Shown: positions 1 to 8,019, counted from the first letter of the stretch. The stretch: DNA of 18,485 nucleotides from JAHIEZ01 sp964598275 (GCA_964598275.1 CAZRAZ010000012.1:1-18485), one strand, 5' to 3'. The notes: generated from the sequence alone by a model not told the origin. A program made the numbers and translations.

Positions 1-278
1 CCTTCGGCATCATTATATTCGCGATACTGCAATCTTCCCTCTACAAACACCCGTCTACCCTTAGCCAGAAGTTGAGAACAAAGTTCGGCCAGTTTGTTCC
101 AAGCCACAATCCGATGAAATTGAGCTGCTTCTTTCCGCTCCCCATCTCTGGTTGTCCACGACCTATTGGTCGCCAAACCAAAACTAATCACCGCCATTCC
201 TGCCGGGGTATATTTCAATTCAGGATCCCGGGTTAAATTACCTATTAACGATACCCTGTTAAGACATCTACTAGCCAT
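1..278 (-). CDS. ssb: Single-stranded DNA-binding protein SSB, partial (C-terminus beyond window)
   Basis: Binds single-stranded DNA during replication, repair and recombination. The visible 92 residues are an OB-fold: they open MASRCLNRVSLIGNLTRDPE, followed by a TPAG.AVISFGLATNR strand pair and then FHRIVAWNKLAE and KGRRVFVEGRLQYREY, the typical SSB order. The ATG at 276-278 fits the family start, although only a weak purine-rich stretch precedes it. It lies 12 bases after rpsF, matching the widespread rpsF-ssb-rpsR order, so the two are probably cotranscribed. The C-terminal tail, with the acidic protein-interaction tip, is off the window. The family call is secure. Confidence 0.95.
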   Translation of the reverse strand, partial: MASRCLNRVSLIGNLTRDPELKYTPAGMAVISFGLATNRSWTTRDGERKEAAQFHRIVAWNKLAELCSQLLAKGRRVFVEGRLQYREYNDAE

Positions 279-290
279 ATGTTTACTCTT

Positions 291-587
291 CTAAATTTTT
301 AATATTAAAAAACGAATAACTTCCGTTTGTCTATTCAAAAAAACATTCACTTTTCCCGGTTTTAAACCTTCTTTACCCGCTATCTCAAAAATTAAAAACA
401 TTCCCGTTTCATTTTTCTCTATTTTATAAGCCAAATCTTTTAAACCCCATTCTTTTTTAGACTTCACTTTCATTCCCTCTTTTTCAATTTCAGCCACTAT
501 CCTATCCTCCAAAAGCACCCTCTCTTTTTCTTCTAATTTGGGGTCTACCACTACCACTACCTGATATTTATTTTTATTTGACTTCAT
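291..587 (-). CDS. rpsF: 30S ribosomal protein bS6
   Basis: Small-subunit ribosomal protein that pairs with bS18 on the 16S rRNA central domain. The 98 residues show the bS6 ferredoxin-like pattern: a YQVVVVVDP first strand, a helix, KEWGLKDLAYKIEKNETGMF in the middle (the family W/G-x-x-LAY-I-K-x-x-G-x-F pattern), and a VNVFLNRQTEVIRFLILK end. Length is usual for the family without the acidic tail. It precedes ssb by 12 bases in the same direction, the classic pairing. The 80-base gap from cysS upstream suggests it may have its own promoter. Confidence 0.93.
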   Translation of the reverse strand: MKSNKNKYQVVVVVDPKLEEKERVLLEDRIVAEIEKEGMKVKSKKEWGLKDLAYKIEKNETGMFLIFEIAGKEGLKPGKVNVFLNRQTEVIRFLILKI

Positions 588-598
588 TTACAGAAATT

Positions 599-627
599 AG
601 ATTAACACAAAGACTCCAATTTTACAA
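599..627 (-). promoter_or_regulatory. Possible promoter for rpsF-ssb
   Basis: On the minus strand, TTGTAA (622-627) is separated by 17 bases from TAATCT (599-604), which ends 11 bases before the rpsF ATG. The -35 matches 4 of 6 consensus bases and the -10 is poor. It sits in the only non-coding gap between cysS and rpsF. Weak call from spacing and position. Confidence 0.25.
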
Positions 628-667
628 TTCCATAGAGTGCAGTATTTATCTAGTCCTATGCACTAAA

Positions 668-2053
668 TTAATCGTTTTTCTTTTTCAAATGATAACCGTC
701 GTTTTCATCCGTCAATACCCATCCCTTTATCTCGATTTCTTTCCTCAACTCATCCGCCTTTTGCCAATTTTTCTGCGCCCTGGCACTCTCCCGCCACTTA
801 GCCAATTTTTCTATTTCGAAGGGAATTTTATCCTCTGCCATCGTCAATTTTCCCAAATTCAAACCCAGTACCCTGTCAAAATCAAGCACTGTTGCCAGTT
901 TGTCCGCCTCCGACATATTCGACTTGACCACCTGTTGTACTAAAGCCACCGCCTCTGCCGTCGACAAATTATCGCTAATCTTTTCTACAAATTTAAGTCT
1001 ATATTTCTCATTAACTTTCCCCTTCTTCTCACCGACCGCTCTCATCCAAAACTTCACTTTTTCTCTCAAACTTTCCAAACCCGTTTCTGCCGCCTTAAGC
1101 GACACTTCGGAAAAAACCAGTCCCTTGCTAAAATGAGATTGCAACACTAAATATCTAAACGCCAGTGGATCATAGCCCTCTTTCACCAAATCCTGCACCG
1201 TCACCCCTCCACCTGCCGATTTACTCATTTTCCTCTCTTTCAAGCTCAACCACGCATTATGCACCCAAAAATTGGCCGTATTTTCCCCAAACGCCCCATA
1301 TCCCTGGGCAATCTCGTTAGTATGATGCACTCCGATATGTTCTATCCCTCCGGTATGAATATCAAATTTTTCTCCCAAATAAGCTGTCGACATGGCCGTA
1401 CACTCCAAATGCCAACCGGGAAAACCTCTTCCCCAAGGACTATCCCAGGCCATCTTATGATTCGGTTGATTAATCACCCACAATAAAAAATCCCAAGGAT
1501 GTCTCTTTTCTTTGTCTACCTCCACCCGCTTACCCGCTTCCATTTCCGCTAATTTCAAATTGGCAAATTTAGCATAATCGGCAAATTTTGCCGTATCAAA
1601 CACTAAACCGGTTTTAGTCATGTAAGCAAAACCATTTCTTTCTATTTTTTTGGCCAATTCTATTTGCTCTTTTATATGTTCCGTTGCTCTTGGCAATTTA
1701 TCGGGCCGACTAATATTTAATCTGTCCATACTCTCCAAAAACTGTTTTTCATAAATTCTCGCCACCTCTTCCGGACTTTTTCCTTCCCTTTTTGCTCCCT
1801 TTTCCATCTTATCCTCCCCGCTATCCTCATCCGAAGTCATATGCCCCACATCCGTTATATTCATCACCCAAGTCACCCCATAACCTAAATATCTTAAACT
1901 TCTTACCAAAAAATCCCAACTTAAAAAAGCGTACATATTACCAATATGCTGGTTCCAGTAAACCGTCGGCCCGCAGGAATATACCCCCACCCGTCCCTCG
2001 ACAATTGGTTTCAACTCCTCCTTCTTCCTGGTTAAAGTGTTGTAAAGTTTCAT
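668..2053 (-). CDS. cysS: Cysteinyl-tRNA synthetase
   Basis: Charges tRNA-Cys with cysteine (class I synthetase, cytoplasm). With the ATG at 2051-2053 the protein has 461 residues, the normal family length. Signatures: a HIGN nucleotide-binding motif at about residues 36-39, KMSKS at about 275-279, and the zinc ligands expected for CysRS (C27 in SCGPTVY, C218 in HLECTAM, H243 and E247 in GVHHTNEIA). The C-terminal region carries the WxxAxxLRKEIEIKGWVLTD pattern typical of CysRS. A TTG two codons upstream could also start the frame, but MKLYNTLTRKKEEL matches family starts. It follows the coiled-coil gene closely, in one direction with recR. Confidence 0.95.
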   Translation of the reverse strand: MKLYNTLTRKKEELKPIVEGRVGVYSCGPTVYWNQHIGNMYAFLSWDFLVRSLRYLGYGVTWVMNITDVGHMTSDEDSGEDKMEKGAKREGKSPEEVARIYEKQFLESMDRLNISRPDKLPRATEHIKEQIELAKKIERNGFAYMTKTGLVFDTAKFADYAKFANLKLAEMEAGKRVEVDKEKRHPWDFLLWVINQPNHKMAWDSPWGRGFPGWHLECTAMSTAYLGEKFDIHTGGIEHIGVHHTNEIAQGYGAFGENTANFWVHNAWLSLKERKMSKSAGGGVTVQDLVKEGYDPLAFRYLVLQSHFSKGLVFSEVSLKAAETGLESLREKVKFWMRAVGEKKGKVNEKYRLKFVEKISDNLSTAEAVALVQQVVKSNMSEADKLATVLDFDRVLGLNLGKLTMAEDKIPFEIEKLAKWRESARAQKNWQKADELRKEIEIKGWVLTDENDGYHLKKKND

Positions 2054-2068
2054 TATCAATTATTATAC

Positions 2069-2554
2069 CTAATCCGGTTTTTTGCTAAATTCAGAGGTCG
2101 CCGACATATCAGAATTACTTGGTTTCTTTTTACCAGAAATCAAAGCGCTTCCCCGCGATTTCTTTCTTTTTGACGGGTCGGAAGACTCTGTGTTCATATC
2201 GGCCAAAGCCTGTCTCTCCCTGGCCTCCTCTGCCCTTTTTTGCTCAATCTGCTGCAAAGATGCTTTTTCCTCCTCCTCTTCTTTTCTCTTTTTTTCTTGT
2301 CTTATTACATCCATCTCCTCCTCCAGCTTCCGTCCGAATTTTGCCATCTCAAATCTTTTTTTTTGCTCATCCTCTCTTTTTTTTCTATCCAAATCGCGAT
2401 CTGCCACCGGTTTAATATCACTCACCCAATCCGCTCCGCTTATCCCTCCCGCCACCCCTTCTGCTATCTTTCCTCCCTGTTTTACTGCCTCTTTCCCCGT
2501 CTCCTCCGCCAACTGTCCCAAACCGGAAATTACGTTTTTAACCACTGTTTTCAT
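2069..2554 (-). CDS. Charged coiled-coil protein of unknown function
   Basis: I do not recognise a named family. The 161 residues begin with a Gly/Ala-rich amphipathic segment (VISGLGQLAEETGKEAVKQG, then GVAGGISG), followed by a long Lys/Glu/Arg coiled coil (about residues 53-118, rich in KKR, EEE and QKRAEEARER). The Ser/Lys-rich, probably disordered tail ends in FSKKPD. No signal peptide or membrane segment is clear. Its start lies 1 base after the recR stop, so translation is probably coupled to recR, and cysS follows within 16 bases. The Gly-rich amphipathic head could contact membrane or DNA, but this is only inference. Confidence 0.7.
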   Translation of the reverse strand: MKTVVKNVISGLGQLAEETGKEAVKQGGKIAEGVAGGISGADWVSDIKPVADRDLDRKKREDEQKKRFEMAKFGRKLEEEMDVIRQEKKRKEEEEEKASLQQIEQKRAEEARERQALADMNTESSDPSKRKKSRGSALISGKKKPSNSDMSATSEFSKKPD

Positions 2555-2555
2555 C

Positions 2556-3164
2556 TTACCAATCCTTCCTGCCCTCCATGGCTCGACTCAAAGTTGCCCC
2601 ATCGGCATATTCCAGTAAAGCCCCCATCGGCAAACCACTGCCAATTCGACTGACCTTTGGCAAAAACTTCAAACTATCCAATCTTTTTTTAATATACAAA
2701 GCCGTTGCTTCCCCTTCCATCGTCGAATTAGTCGCCAATATCACCTCTACGTTTTCACCAAACGCTCTTACTCTCTCCAATAATTCAGCAATCTTCAAAT
2801 CATCCGGCCCCACATGATTTAAGGGATTTATTACCCCTCCCAAAACATGATAAACCCCCTTAAATCCTCCCACTGCCTCCAACGCCATCACATCCACAAA
2901 ACCCTCTACCACACAAATCTGTTTTTGGTTTCTAGTGCTATCACTGCAAATCGAGCATATTTCCTTTTCTGCCACTCCAAAACATTTTTGACAAACCAGC
3001 ACTGTTTTTTTTAAATCTAGTAAATTCTCTGCCAATTCCTCCACGTATTCTTCCGATGTCGACAATAGATAAAAAACCAAACGACTGGCACCCCTTGGCC
3101 CAATCCCCGGCAATCTTTCAAAACCATCTATCAATCTTCTTACCGCTTTGGGGAAATTAGCCAT
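2556..3164 (-). CDS. recR: Recombination mediator RecR
   Basis: RecFOR pathway protein that helps load RecA onto gapped DNA. The 202 residues match full-length RecR: an N-terminal helix-hairpin-helix (LIDGFERLPGIGPRGASRL, residues 11-29), a zinc finger with C58, C61, C70 and C73, and a Toprim domain beginning ICVVEGFVDVMALE (acidic E87), then YHVLGGVINPLNHVGPDDL and EVILATNSTMEGEATALYI, ending near GLPMGALLEYADGATLSRAM. It forms the conserved dnaX-ybaB-recR gene order with the two upstream genes, 7 bases after ybaB. Confidence 0.97.
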   Translation of the reverse strand: MANFPKAVRRLIDGFERLPGIGPRGASRLVFYLLSTSEEYVEELAENLLDLKKTVLVCQKCFGVAEKEICSICSDSTRNQKQICVVEGFVDVMALEAVGGFKGVYHVLGGVINPLNHVGPDDLKIAELLERVRAFGENVEVILATNSTMEGEATALYIKKRLDSLKFLPKVSRIGSGLPMGALLEYADGATLSRAMEGRKDW

Positions 3165-3171
3165 ATTTTTC

Positions 3172-3435
3172 TTAAACCAAGCCCTCTCCTCCCAATTCTT
3201 TCATTTTGGTCATCGATAATTTGGCCGCCTTTTTTAAAGCCTTATTAATCGTCTCTGTCAACATCTTGTTTTCCGCTCCGTCAATTACCAAATTTTTAAT
3301 TTTCGGTTCTCCCATCGCCATGAATCCTCCCACTTCTACCTCAATACCATTTTCATCAACCTCTGCCGACAACCTCTCCACTTCTCTTTTTAATTTAAAT
3401 ACCCTCGCCATTAATTTTGCTTTATCTCCAATCAT
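3172..3435 (-). CDS. ybaB: YbaB/EbfC family nucleoid-associated protein
   Basis: Small dimeric DNA-binding protein found between dnaX and recR in most bacteria. The 87 residues show the family pattern: an N-terminal helix (KLMARVFKLKREVERLSAEV), a central beta meander with EVEVGGFMAMGEPKIKNLVID, and a C-terminal helix with INKALKKAAKLSMTKMKEL. It is slightly shorter than the common length of about 100-110 residues because the N-terminal helix is trimmed. The position between dnaX and recR supports the call strongly. Confidence 0.9.
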   Translation of the reverse strand: MIGDKAKLMARVFKLKREVERLSAEVDENGIEVEVGGFMAMGEPKIKNLVIDGAENKMLTETINKALKKAAKLSMTKMKELGGEGLV

Positions 3436-3491
3436 ATTTTTTAAAAATACTAACCTCTTATTTTAAATTGAAACCCCTAAATTGTAAATGC

Positions 3492-4961
3492 CTACCCGAA
3501 TATCTCTTTAGCCGCATCATACAGATCAGTTTCATCTAAATCATTCTTTTCACTACTTTCTACCTCCATCGTTTTTGCCGCCACCCTCGGTTTCCTTTCT
3601 CCCTCACTTAATACACAATTCAAAAGTAGTCGACAATCAAAAATCTTGGCCAAACCTTCTTCCACAATTTTTCTGTTTTTCTCTTCCTCCAACCTATCCT
3701 TATGAAAAGGATAAAACACCTCCAAAATCAGTCTATTTTCCTCCACTCTCTTGGGTCGAGCCGACCTCATAAAGGCCTCTACACTATGATTAAAAGGTTT
3801 TACCGCCGCCAACACCTCCGGCCATTTTTCCTCCACCACTGCCATCGTCAAATCAACTTTCGTTATCGGTTTCTCTTCCGCTTTCTCTTCGGGTTTTTCG
3901 GTTTCAAACTCTTCACTCTTTTCTGGACTAAAATCTTTAGCAAAATCAACTACCGCCAATTCCAAAGGCAGCTGATCTATCTCGACAAATTTTTCCTGTC
4001 TTCCCGCCTCAATTAATAGTTGCAAAAACTTCTCCAGCTCTGTCAATGCCAACCCTTCCCTGTCTTTTTCCAAACAAAAACCAGCTAATAATCTTTTTTG
4101 GAAGTACTCCAGATAATCAGCTCTCAAATGTGAAAAGTCCACCCCTTTTGCCGCCATCTTTTCCAAAGTTTCTAAAATTTTTTTTGTCCTGCCGAATCGA
4201 AGATCTTCTTCCAGTTGCCCTCCGTCATAATCACCTACTCTATCGGCAAAATATTTTTCTACCTCGCTTACCCCAATTTTTTTACCATGCTCCATAAAAA
4301 TTTCATTTATTGTTTTATGTAAATTTCTAAAACTACCGTCACTTTTGTCCACCACCATCGAAACCGCCTCTTTTTTCACCTTCAAACCTTCTGCTCTAAT
4401 CACCCTCTCCAGCGAACCCCGCAACTCCTCCCTGCTTCCCTTTCTAAAATCAATTCTAATCAATCGGGACAGCACCGTCTCCGGAATCTTATCCGCATCG
4501 GTCGTACATAAAATAAATAAGGTGTGTCTTGGCGGCTCTTCCAAAATTTTTAACAAAGCATTAAAAGCTTCCTTGGTCAACATGTGTACCTCATCAATCA
4601 CAAACACCTTTATTTTCAGCTTACTGGGCAGTAAATAAGCTCGCTCTTTTATTAACCGCATATCATCAATCCCTCTGTTAGACGCTCCGTCAATTTCAAT
4701 AATATCCATGCTTTTTCCGGCCTCTATTTCTATACAATTACCACATTTGCCGCAGGCCTCTATTCCCATCGGCTTTTCACAATTGACCGATTTTGCCAAA
4801 AGCCTAGCCGCCGAAGTTTTACCTGATCCTTTTGGCCCCGCCAGCAAAAACGAGCCCGGCCTTTCCTTGCTAGTTAAAATTACCGTCAAAGTTTTGGAAA
4901 CTTCCGGCAAATCTAACTCCGAAATCTTTCTGGGTCTGTGTTTTAAATAAAAAACCGACAT
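3492..4961 (-). CDS. dnaX: DNA polymerase III subunit gamma/tau
   Basis: Clamp-loader ATPase of the replicative polymerase. Taking the ATG at 4959-4961 gives 489 residues beginning MSVFYLKHRPRKISEL, which matches the family start. A TTG five codons upstream keeps the frame and lies just after a G-run that could act as a ribosome site, so the start is uncertain. Walker A is GPKGSGKT (about 42-49), followed by the four-Cys zinc module (C..PMGIEACGKCGNC), Walker B VFVIDEVH, and the sensor region TVLSRLIRIDFRKG. A Glu/Lys linker (about residue 340-365) precedes a C-terminal domain resembling DnaX domain IV. An A8 run at 4178-4185 could in principle slip, but it lies inside domain III. Confidence 0.95.
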   Translation of the reverse strand: MSVFYLKHRPRKISELDLPEVSKTLTVILTSKERPGSFLLAGPKGSGKTSAARLLAKSVNCEKPMGIEACGKCGNCIEIEAGKSMDIIEIDGASNRGIDDMRLIKERAYLLPSKLKIKVFVIDEVHMLTKEAFNALLKILEEPPRHTLFILCTTDADKIPETVLSRLIRIDFRKGSREELRGSLERVIRAEGLKVKKEAVSMVVDKSDGSFRNLHKTINEIFMEHGKKIGVSEVEKYFADRVGDYDGGQLEEDLRFGRTKKILETLEKMAAKGVDFSHLRADYLEYFQKRLLAGFCLEKDREGLALTELEKFLQLLIEAGRQEKFVEIDQLPLELAVVDFAKDFSPEKSEEFETEKPEEKAEEKPITKVDLTMAVVEEKWPEVLAAVKPFNHSVEAFMRSARPKRVEENRLILEVFYPFHKDRLEEEKNRKIVEEGLAKIFDCRLLLNCVLSEGERKPRVAAKTMEVESSEKNDLDETDLYDAAKEIFG

Positions 4962-5009
4962 AGAAAATTTAACCAAAATCCCCCCGCTTTAACAATACTC
5001 TCTTCTATA

Positions 5010-5369
5010 TCAATCCACCAAAGCTTCCATCCCATGTCTTAACCAATCCAGCAAAACCCGGTATATTCCGCTTTTCAAAAAAACGGCTTCATATCTTAAT
5101 TTTTCATTACAAATCACCATATCCCCCAAACGTCTCAAACCATCTTTATCTCTATCAGGTTTTAGAGAAAAGGACAAAACCTGCGGCACATATGCCATCT
5201 GCCTATATTCCATGTTTAATTTTTTTGCCCGCCTTCTACCACAAAACAATAAACTCAATTCTGATCTGTCCAGCCCGCCCTCTTTCAGCACTTTTTTAGC
5301 CAAACCTACCACCCTCTTCTCGTCTAAACCCCAATTTTTATAATGCTTTACCAAAACCCTGTTACTCAC
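5010..5369 (-). CDS. ybeY: YbeY-like endoribonuclease/rRNA maturation factor with degenerate metal site
   Basis: YbeY acts in 16S rRNA 3'-end maturation and ribosome quality control. The 119 residues show the family core: ELSLLFCGRRRAKKLNMEYR, then VPQVLSFSL (family PTDVLSFP) and LGDMVICNEKLRYEA. The C-terminal zinc motif, normally H-x3-H-x5-H, reads D108, H112 and V118 at the same spacing, so two of the three His ligands are missing. The protein ends immediately after the motif. The start is GTG and overlaps the yqeY stop by 8 bases, indicating translational coupling. It may be a catalytically changed or inactive homologue. Family membership is well supported by the strands and context; nuclease activity is doubtful. 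Confidence 0.8.
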   Translation of the reverse strand: MSNRVLVKHYKNWGLDEKRVVGLAKKVLKEGGLDRSELSLLFCGRRRAKKLNMEYRQMAYVPQVLSFSLKPDRDKDGLRRLGDMVICNEKLRYEAVFLKSGIYRVLLDWLRHGMEALVD

Positions 5370-5802
5370 TTGTTTTTGCTTTTAACACCTTTGCCACCAT
5401 CGCCCCATCAGCCTTACCCTGTAACTTAGCCATCACTATGCCCATTAACTGACCAAAATTAGCTTCTTTATTATCAGATAACACCTCTACCACCACCTTC
5501 TCAACACCCTCTTCCGACATTTGTTCCGGCAAATACTTTTCCAAAACCGAAATTTCATAGTCAGATTCTTCTACCAAATCACTCCTGCCGGCTTTTTCAA
5601 ATATAGCCCTCGCCTCATTTTTATTCTTCAACTCTTTGGCTAAAACCGACAACGCCTCTGCCTCCGTCATTTCACCCGGAGGCAGTTGCATCTCTTTCTT
5701 ATCCAAAAGCGATATCAAAAAACGTAAAGCCGACACCTTAGCTTTGTCTCCGGCTTTCAGGGCATCTCTACTTTCTATTTGCAACTTACCTTTAAGCAAC
5801 AT
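5362..5802 (-). CDS. yqeY: YqeY/GatB-tail family protein
   Basis: YqeY proteins resemble the tRNA-binding tail of GatB; their exact role is unsettled. The 146 residues are full length: an N-terminal helical part (ALKAGDKAKVSALRFLISLL), the middle helix bundle ending SDYEISVLEKYLPEQMSEE, and a C-terminal GANFGQLMG-like segment (EANFGQLMGIVMAKLQGKADGAMVAKVLK), all characteristic. It overlaps the 3' end of rpsU by 11 bases and the start of ybeY by 8 bases. The rpsU-yqeY pairing is common across bacteria, which supports both calls. Confidence 0.92.
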   Translation of the reverse strand: MLLKGKLQIESRDALKAGDKAKVSALRFLISLLDKKEMQLPPGEMTEAEALSVLAKELKNKNEARAIFEKAGRSDLVEESDYEISVLEKYLPEQMSEEGVEKVVVEVLSDNKEANFGQLMGIVMAKLQGKADGAMVAKVLKAKTSE

Positions 5803-6004
5803 TTCTTCTCCTTTTGGCTCGGCGTCGACATTTTTGTTGATGAATAATTATTTTTTTCTTGGCATATCTCAACTCCGATGGTTTACTGTAAGCCACTCTT
5901 TTTTTGATTTCTTCAGCAATATCCTCTTCCAAACACAAACGCCTAAACTTTCCGATAATATCATCTTTCGACTCACCTTTCTTTTTTTTGACAATTATTG
6001 GCAT
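5792..6004 (-). CDS. rpsU: 30S ribosomal protein bS21
   Basis: Small basic ribosomal protein near the mRNA exit side of the 30S subunit. The 70 residues start MPIIVKKKKGES, continue IGKFRRLCLEEDIAEEIKKR, then the YSKPSELRYAKKK stretch and a very basic RRRAKRRR end, matching bS21. The start is decided by a strong Shine-Dalgarno, GGGAGGTGA on the minus strand at 6009-6017, 4 bases from the ATG. It is the first gene of the rpsU-yqeY-ybeY run, and dnaX follows 48 bases after ybeY. Confidence 0.95.
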   Translation of the reverse strand: MPIIVKKKKGESKDDIIGKFRRLCLEEDIAEEIKKRVAYSKPSELRYAKKKIIIHQQKCRRRAKRRRNVA

Positions 6005-6041
6005 TAATTCACCTCCCTTATTCGGGAATTTTCAATCCGCT

Positions 6042-6070
6042 ATTTTAACCCAAAACTATTTTTCTTGCAA
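6042..6070 (-). promoter_or_regulatory. Promoter for the rpsU-yqeY-ybeY operon
   Basis: Minus strand: TTGCAA (6065-6070), a 17-base spacer, then TAAAAT (6042-6047). The -10 has 5 of 6 and the -35 has 4 of 6 consensus bases, with ideal spacing. It leaves a leader of about 30 bases carrying the strong rpsU ribosome site. The -35 lies inside the 3' end of the upstream dockerin-like gene. Confidence 0.55.
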
Positions 6071-6691
6071 ACATTTTATCCTATCCACACTGTTAATCAC
6101 TCCGTTGCCATCATAATCACCCTCACACTCACCGGCAGTCGGTTTCACCGTCGTCGTTCCCGCATCACCCTTTCGGCAATCAATCACATCCAAACTGTTA
6201 ATCACCCCATCACCATTATAATCAAAACCACCGCCGCAATCAGTCGTGTTTGTCGCCGGTACCAAAGTCGGTACCAAAGACACCACCGCGCCAACATCCT
6301 CCGCCACCGTCTTAAAAGAATACGGTATTCCCCCATTATCAAAAACATCATCTCCCACTCTAATCCGATAATAATAATTAACCCCTGATTTTAACGGCGC
6401 TAAAGACACCTTATGAATAATCACCGCCTCACTTTCTACCGCTCTTAAAAGTAAACTGGCCGGAGTCGTTCCATACTCCACCACCCCCATCGACTCTCCA
6501 TCAGATTGCCAATTTATTACCGCCCCCCTACCGTCACTATTCGACAGCGCTGTTACATTTTTTGGCTCCAGCCCGGCTGCCGCTGAACCTAAATAATTTC
6601 TGACAGTACCGATTCCCATCACCACCAACGCCCCCGCCAACAACAGGATTAAAACAATTATTATTGTTTTAGCGTTTATTTTACCCTTCAT
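6056..6691 (-). CDS. Membrane-anchored FN3-like protein with two dockerin-like calcium loops
   Basis: Predicted surface protein of 211 residues. A membrane anchor spans about residues 9-30 (IIIVLILLLAGALVVMGIG). Residues about 40-128 look like a fibronectin-III or purple-acid-phosphatase-N beta sandwich (INWQSDGE, VVEYGTTP, LKSGVNYYYRIRVGD, YSFKT). The C-terminus has two dockerin-type loops, DYNGDGVINSLD and DYDGNGVINSVD, with D/N at positions 1, 3, 5 and D at 12. Each is bracketed by a Cys pair that may form a disulfide. Dockerins bind cohesins, and the next two genes upstream encode cohesin-like proteins. It starts 1 base after the preceding stop. The specific ligand is unknown. Confidence 0.75.
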   Translation of the reverse strand: MKGKINAKTIIIVLILLLAGALVVMGIGTVRNYLGSAAAGLEPKNVTALSNSDGRGAVINWQSDGESMGVVEYGTTPASLLLRAVESEAVIIHKVSLAPLKSGVNYYYRIRVGDDVFDNGGIPYSFKTVAEDVGAVVSLVPTLVPATNTTDCGGGFDYNGDGVINSLDVIDCRKGDAGTTTVKPTAGECEGDYDGNGVINSVDRIKCLQEK

Positions 6692-6692
6692 C

Positions 6693-7403
6693 TCAAAGCC
6701 ACTTTAACATTAACGCCCCCAGAAATGTCACCAATCCAAAAACCATCATCCCCAAAATTTGTGTCAAACCACCAGTTTGAGGTAATTGACTGGCAGTCGG
6801 TGCCGCCGCCGCTTCCCCTGGCACTGGTGTTGCCGTCGGATCCGGACTACTGGTACCCGCTGTTATTGTGTAGGAGCCACTTTTATTACTGACACAACTA
6901 ATTATGTCCATCGCGTCCGTATTTATAATATTAGACTCGCTGATCGAACCAGCGCTGCAAGAAAAATTAAGACTGGCTGTACCCACCGCTTTCGCTTTAA
7001 AGTTAAATTTCAAAAAAGCCCCGCTTATACCTTCCGAGCCTACCGGAGTATTGCTAATCGATGATGCTGTCATCGAAAAAGTACCGGCGCCATTGCTAAA
7101 ACTCATATATTGTGGATTAGAAAAATCAGATTGAAACATCCCCCAAATTGTACTGCTTGTCACCTTCTCAATCGACACCATCTCCAATTTAGCGCTATCA
7201 AAAGTACCAAATACATCCAAACCAGCCACGCCATCTCCCCCGGAATTTACATCCACCACCACCGAAAAACTATCCCCCACTTTATAATCACCCGTAGTTG
7301 GAGTCAGTCCATAAGAACCGACTGCTTCCACCGCTCCAGCTCTAACCCCCGTTAAAACCAACATCAACAGCAAAACCAAAACAAAAGATACTTTTCTATT
7401 CAA
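6693..7403 (-). CDS. Cohesin-like surface protein with LPQTG sortase signal
   Basis: Predicted exported, cell-wall-sorted protein of 236 residues. The N-terminus is a signal peptide (MNRKVSFVLVLLLMLVLTG, probable cleavage near AGA-VEA). Residues about 30-180 resemble a cohesin beta sandwich: KVGDSFSVVVDVNSG, GVAGLDVFGTFDSAKLEMVS, FLKFNFKAKAVGTASLNF. A Pro/Thr linker (SPDPTATPVPGEAAAAPT) leads to LPQTG at 207-211, a hydrophobic segment (about 216-234) and the end KWL, the order of a sortase substrate. No sortase gene is in the window. It overlaps the upstream gene by 8 bases. Cohesin assignment is by pattern, not by database search. Confidence 0.75.
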   Translation of the reverse strand: MNRKVSFVLVLLLMLVLTGVRAGAVEAVGSYGLTPTTGDYKVGDSFSVVVDVNSGGDGVAGLDVFGTFDSAKLEMVSIEKVTSSTIWGMFQSDFSNPQYMSFSNGAGTFSMTASSISNTPVGSEGISGAFLKFNFKAKAVGTASLNFSCSAGSISESNIINTDAMDIISCVSNKSGSYTITAGTSSPDPTATPVPGEAAAAPTASQLPQTGGLTQILGMMVFGLVTFLGALMLKWL

Positions 7404-8019
7404 CTTCTATATTTAAACCATTAACCGAAAAAGGTAACGCCTGCCCGCTTCCATTTCCCACAAACATAGTAACAGAAGTTTCACCCTCCGCGCCAGTAGC
7501 AAATCCTAAGTCAAAACTCCCCACCTTAAGCGGTCTTACCATAAAAGACATCAAAGACACTACTTTAGCCTCATTCACTGCATAACCATCTTTATCCACC
7601 ACCATATAATTTACCACCACCAAATTTTTCTTTTTACTAACTTCAGAAAAAACCGGCGCCGGCAAATCATTATTAACAGTCAAACCGCTAATGTCAAAAA
7701 CTTCCGGATCATAAGTTACATACACCTCCAAAGAATCCAACCTAACCGCTTCCAAAGCGGTCAAGTTAACTTCCACCTCATAATCCTGACCCGTTTCCAT
7801 CCTTCGACTTTCAGTTGCAAAAGACAAAGACAGCATCGGCTCTTCCGCCCAAGCTTCCTCTTCCAACACCGCCGATTCCGCTACATCTTCATCCGTCAAT
7901 GGTATCATCTCTTTTTTCTTATTCTCCATTCCCGTTATCAACACTATACTTTCTATAATTACCACCACTGCCACTAAGGGCAACAGGTATTTCAAATAAT
8001 CATCTTTCATTATTTTCAT
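7396..8019 (-). CDS. Membrane-anchored cohesin-like protein
   Basis: 207 residues. A single N-terminal membrane segment (about 10-30, YLLPLVAVVVIIESIVLITG) is followed by an acidic stalk (about 40-62). A cohesin-like beta domain then runs to the C-terminus, with TGQDYEVEVNLTALEAVRLDSL, YVTYDPEVFDISGLTV, VVSLMSFMVRPLKVGSFDLGF. The YDPEVF motif after two strands is typical of cohesin and related bacterial adhesion sandwiches. Unlike its downstream neighbour it has no sortase signal, so it should stay tethered by its N-terminus. It lies 14 bases after the fusion protein's stop. No clear ribosome site was seen. Confidence 0.7.
   Translation of the reverse strand: MKIMKDDYLKYLLPLVAVVVIIESIVLITGMENKKKEMIPLTDEDVAESAVLEEEAWAEEPMLSLSFATESRRMETGQDYEVEVNLTALEAVRLDSLEVYVTYDPEVFDISGLTVNNDLPAPVFSEVSKKKNLVVVNYMVVDKDGYAVNEAKVVSLMSFMVRPLKVGSFDLGFATGAEGETSVTMFVGNGSGQALPFSVNGLNIEVE

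Noticed and set aside
636..664. AGTGCA/TGCACT inverted repeat between cysS and rpsF
   Set aside because: Only 6-base arms with a 17-base loop and no T-tract; likely chance in an 80-base gap.
4178..4185. A8 run in dnaX (minus strand) that could slip to give a shorter gamma-type product
   Set aside because: Slippage either way would stop within a few to about 20 codons near residue 260, cutting domain III needed for clamp-loader assembly; A-runs are common in this AT-rich sequence, so there is no sign of programming.
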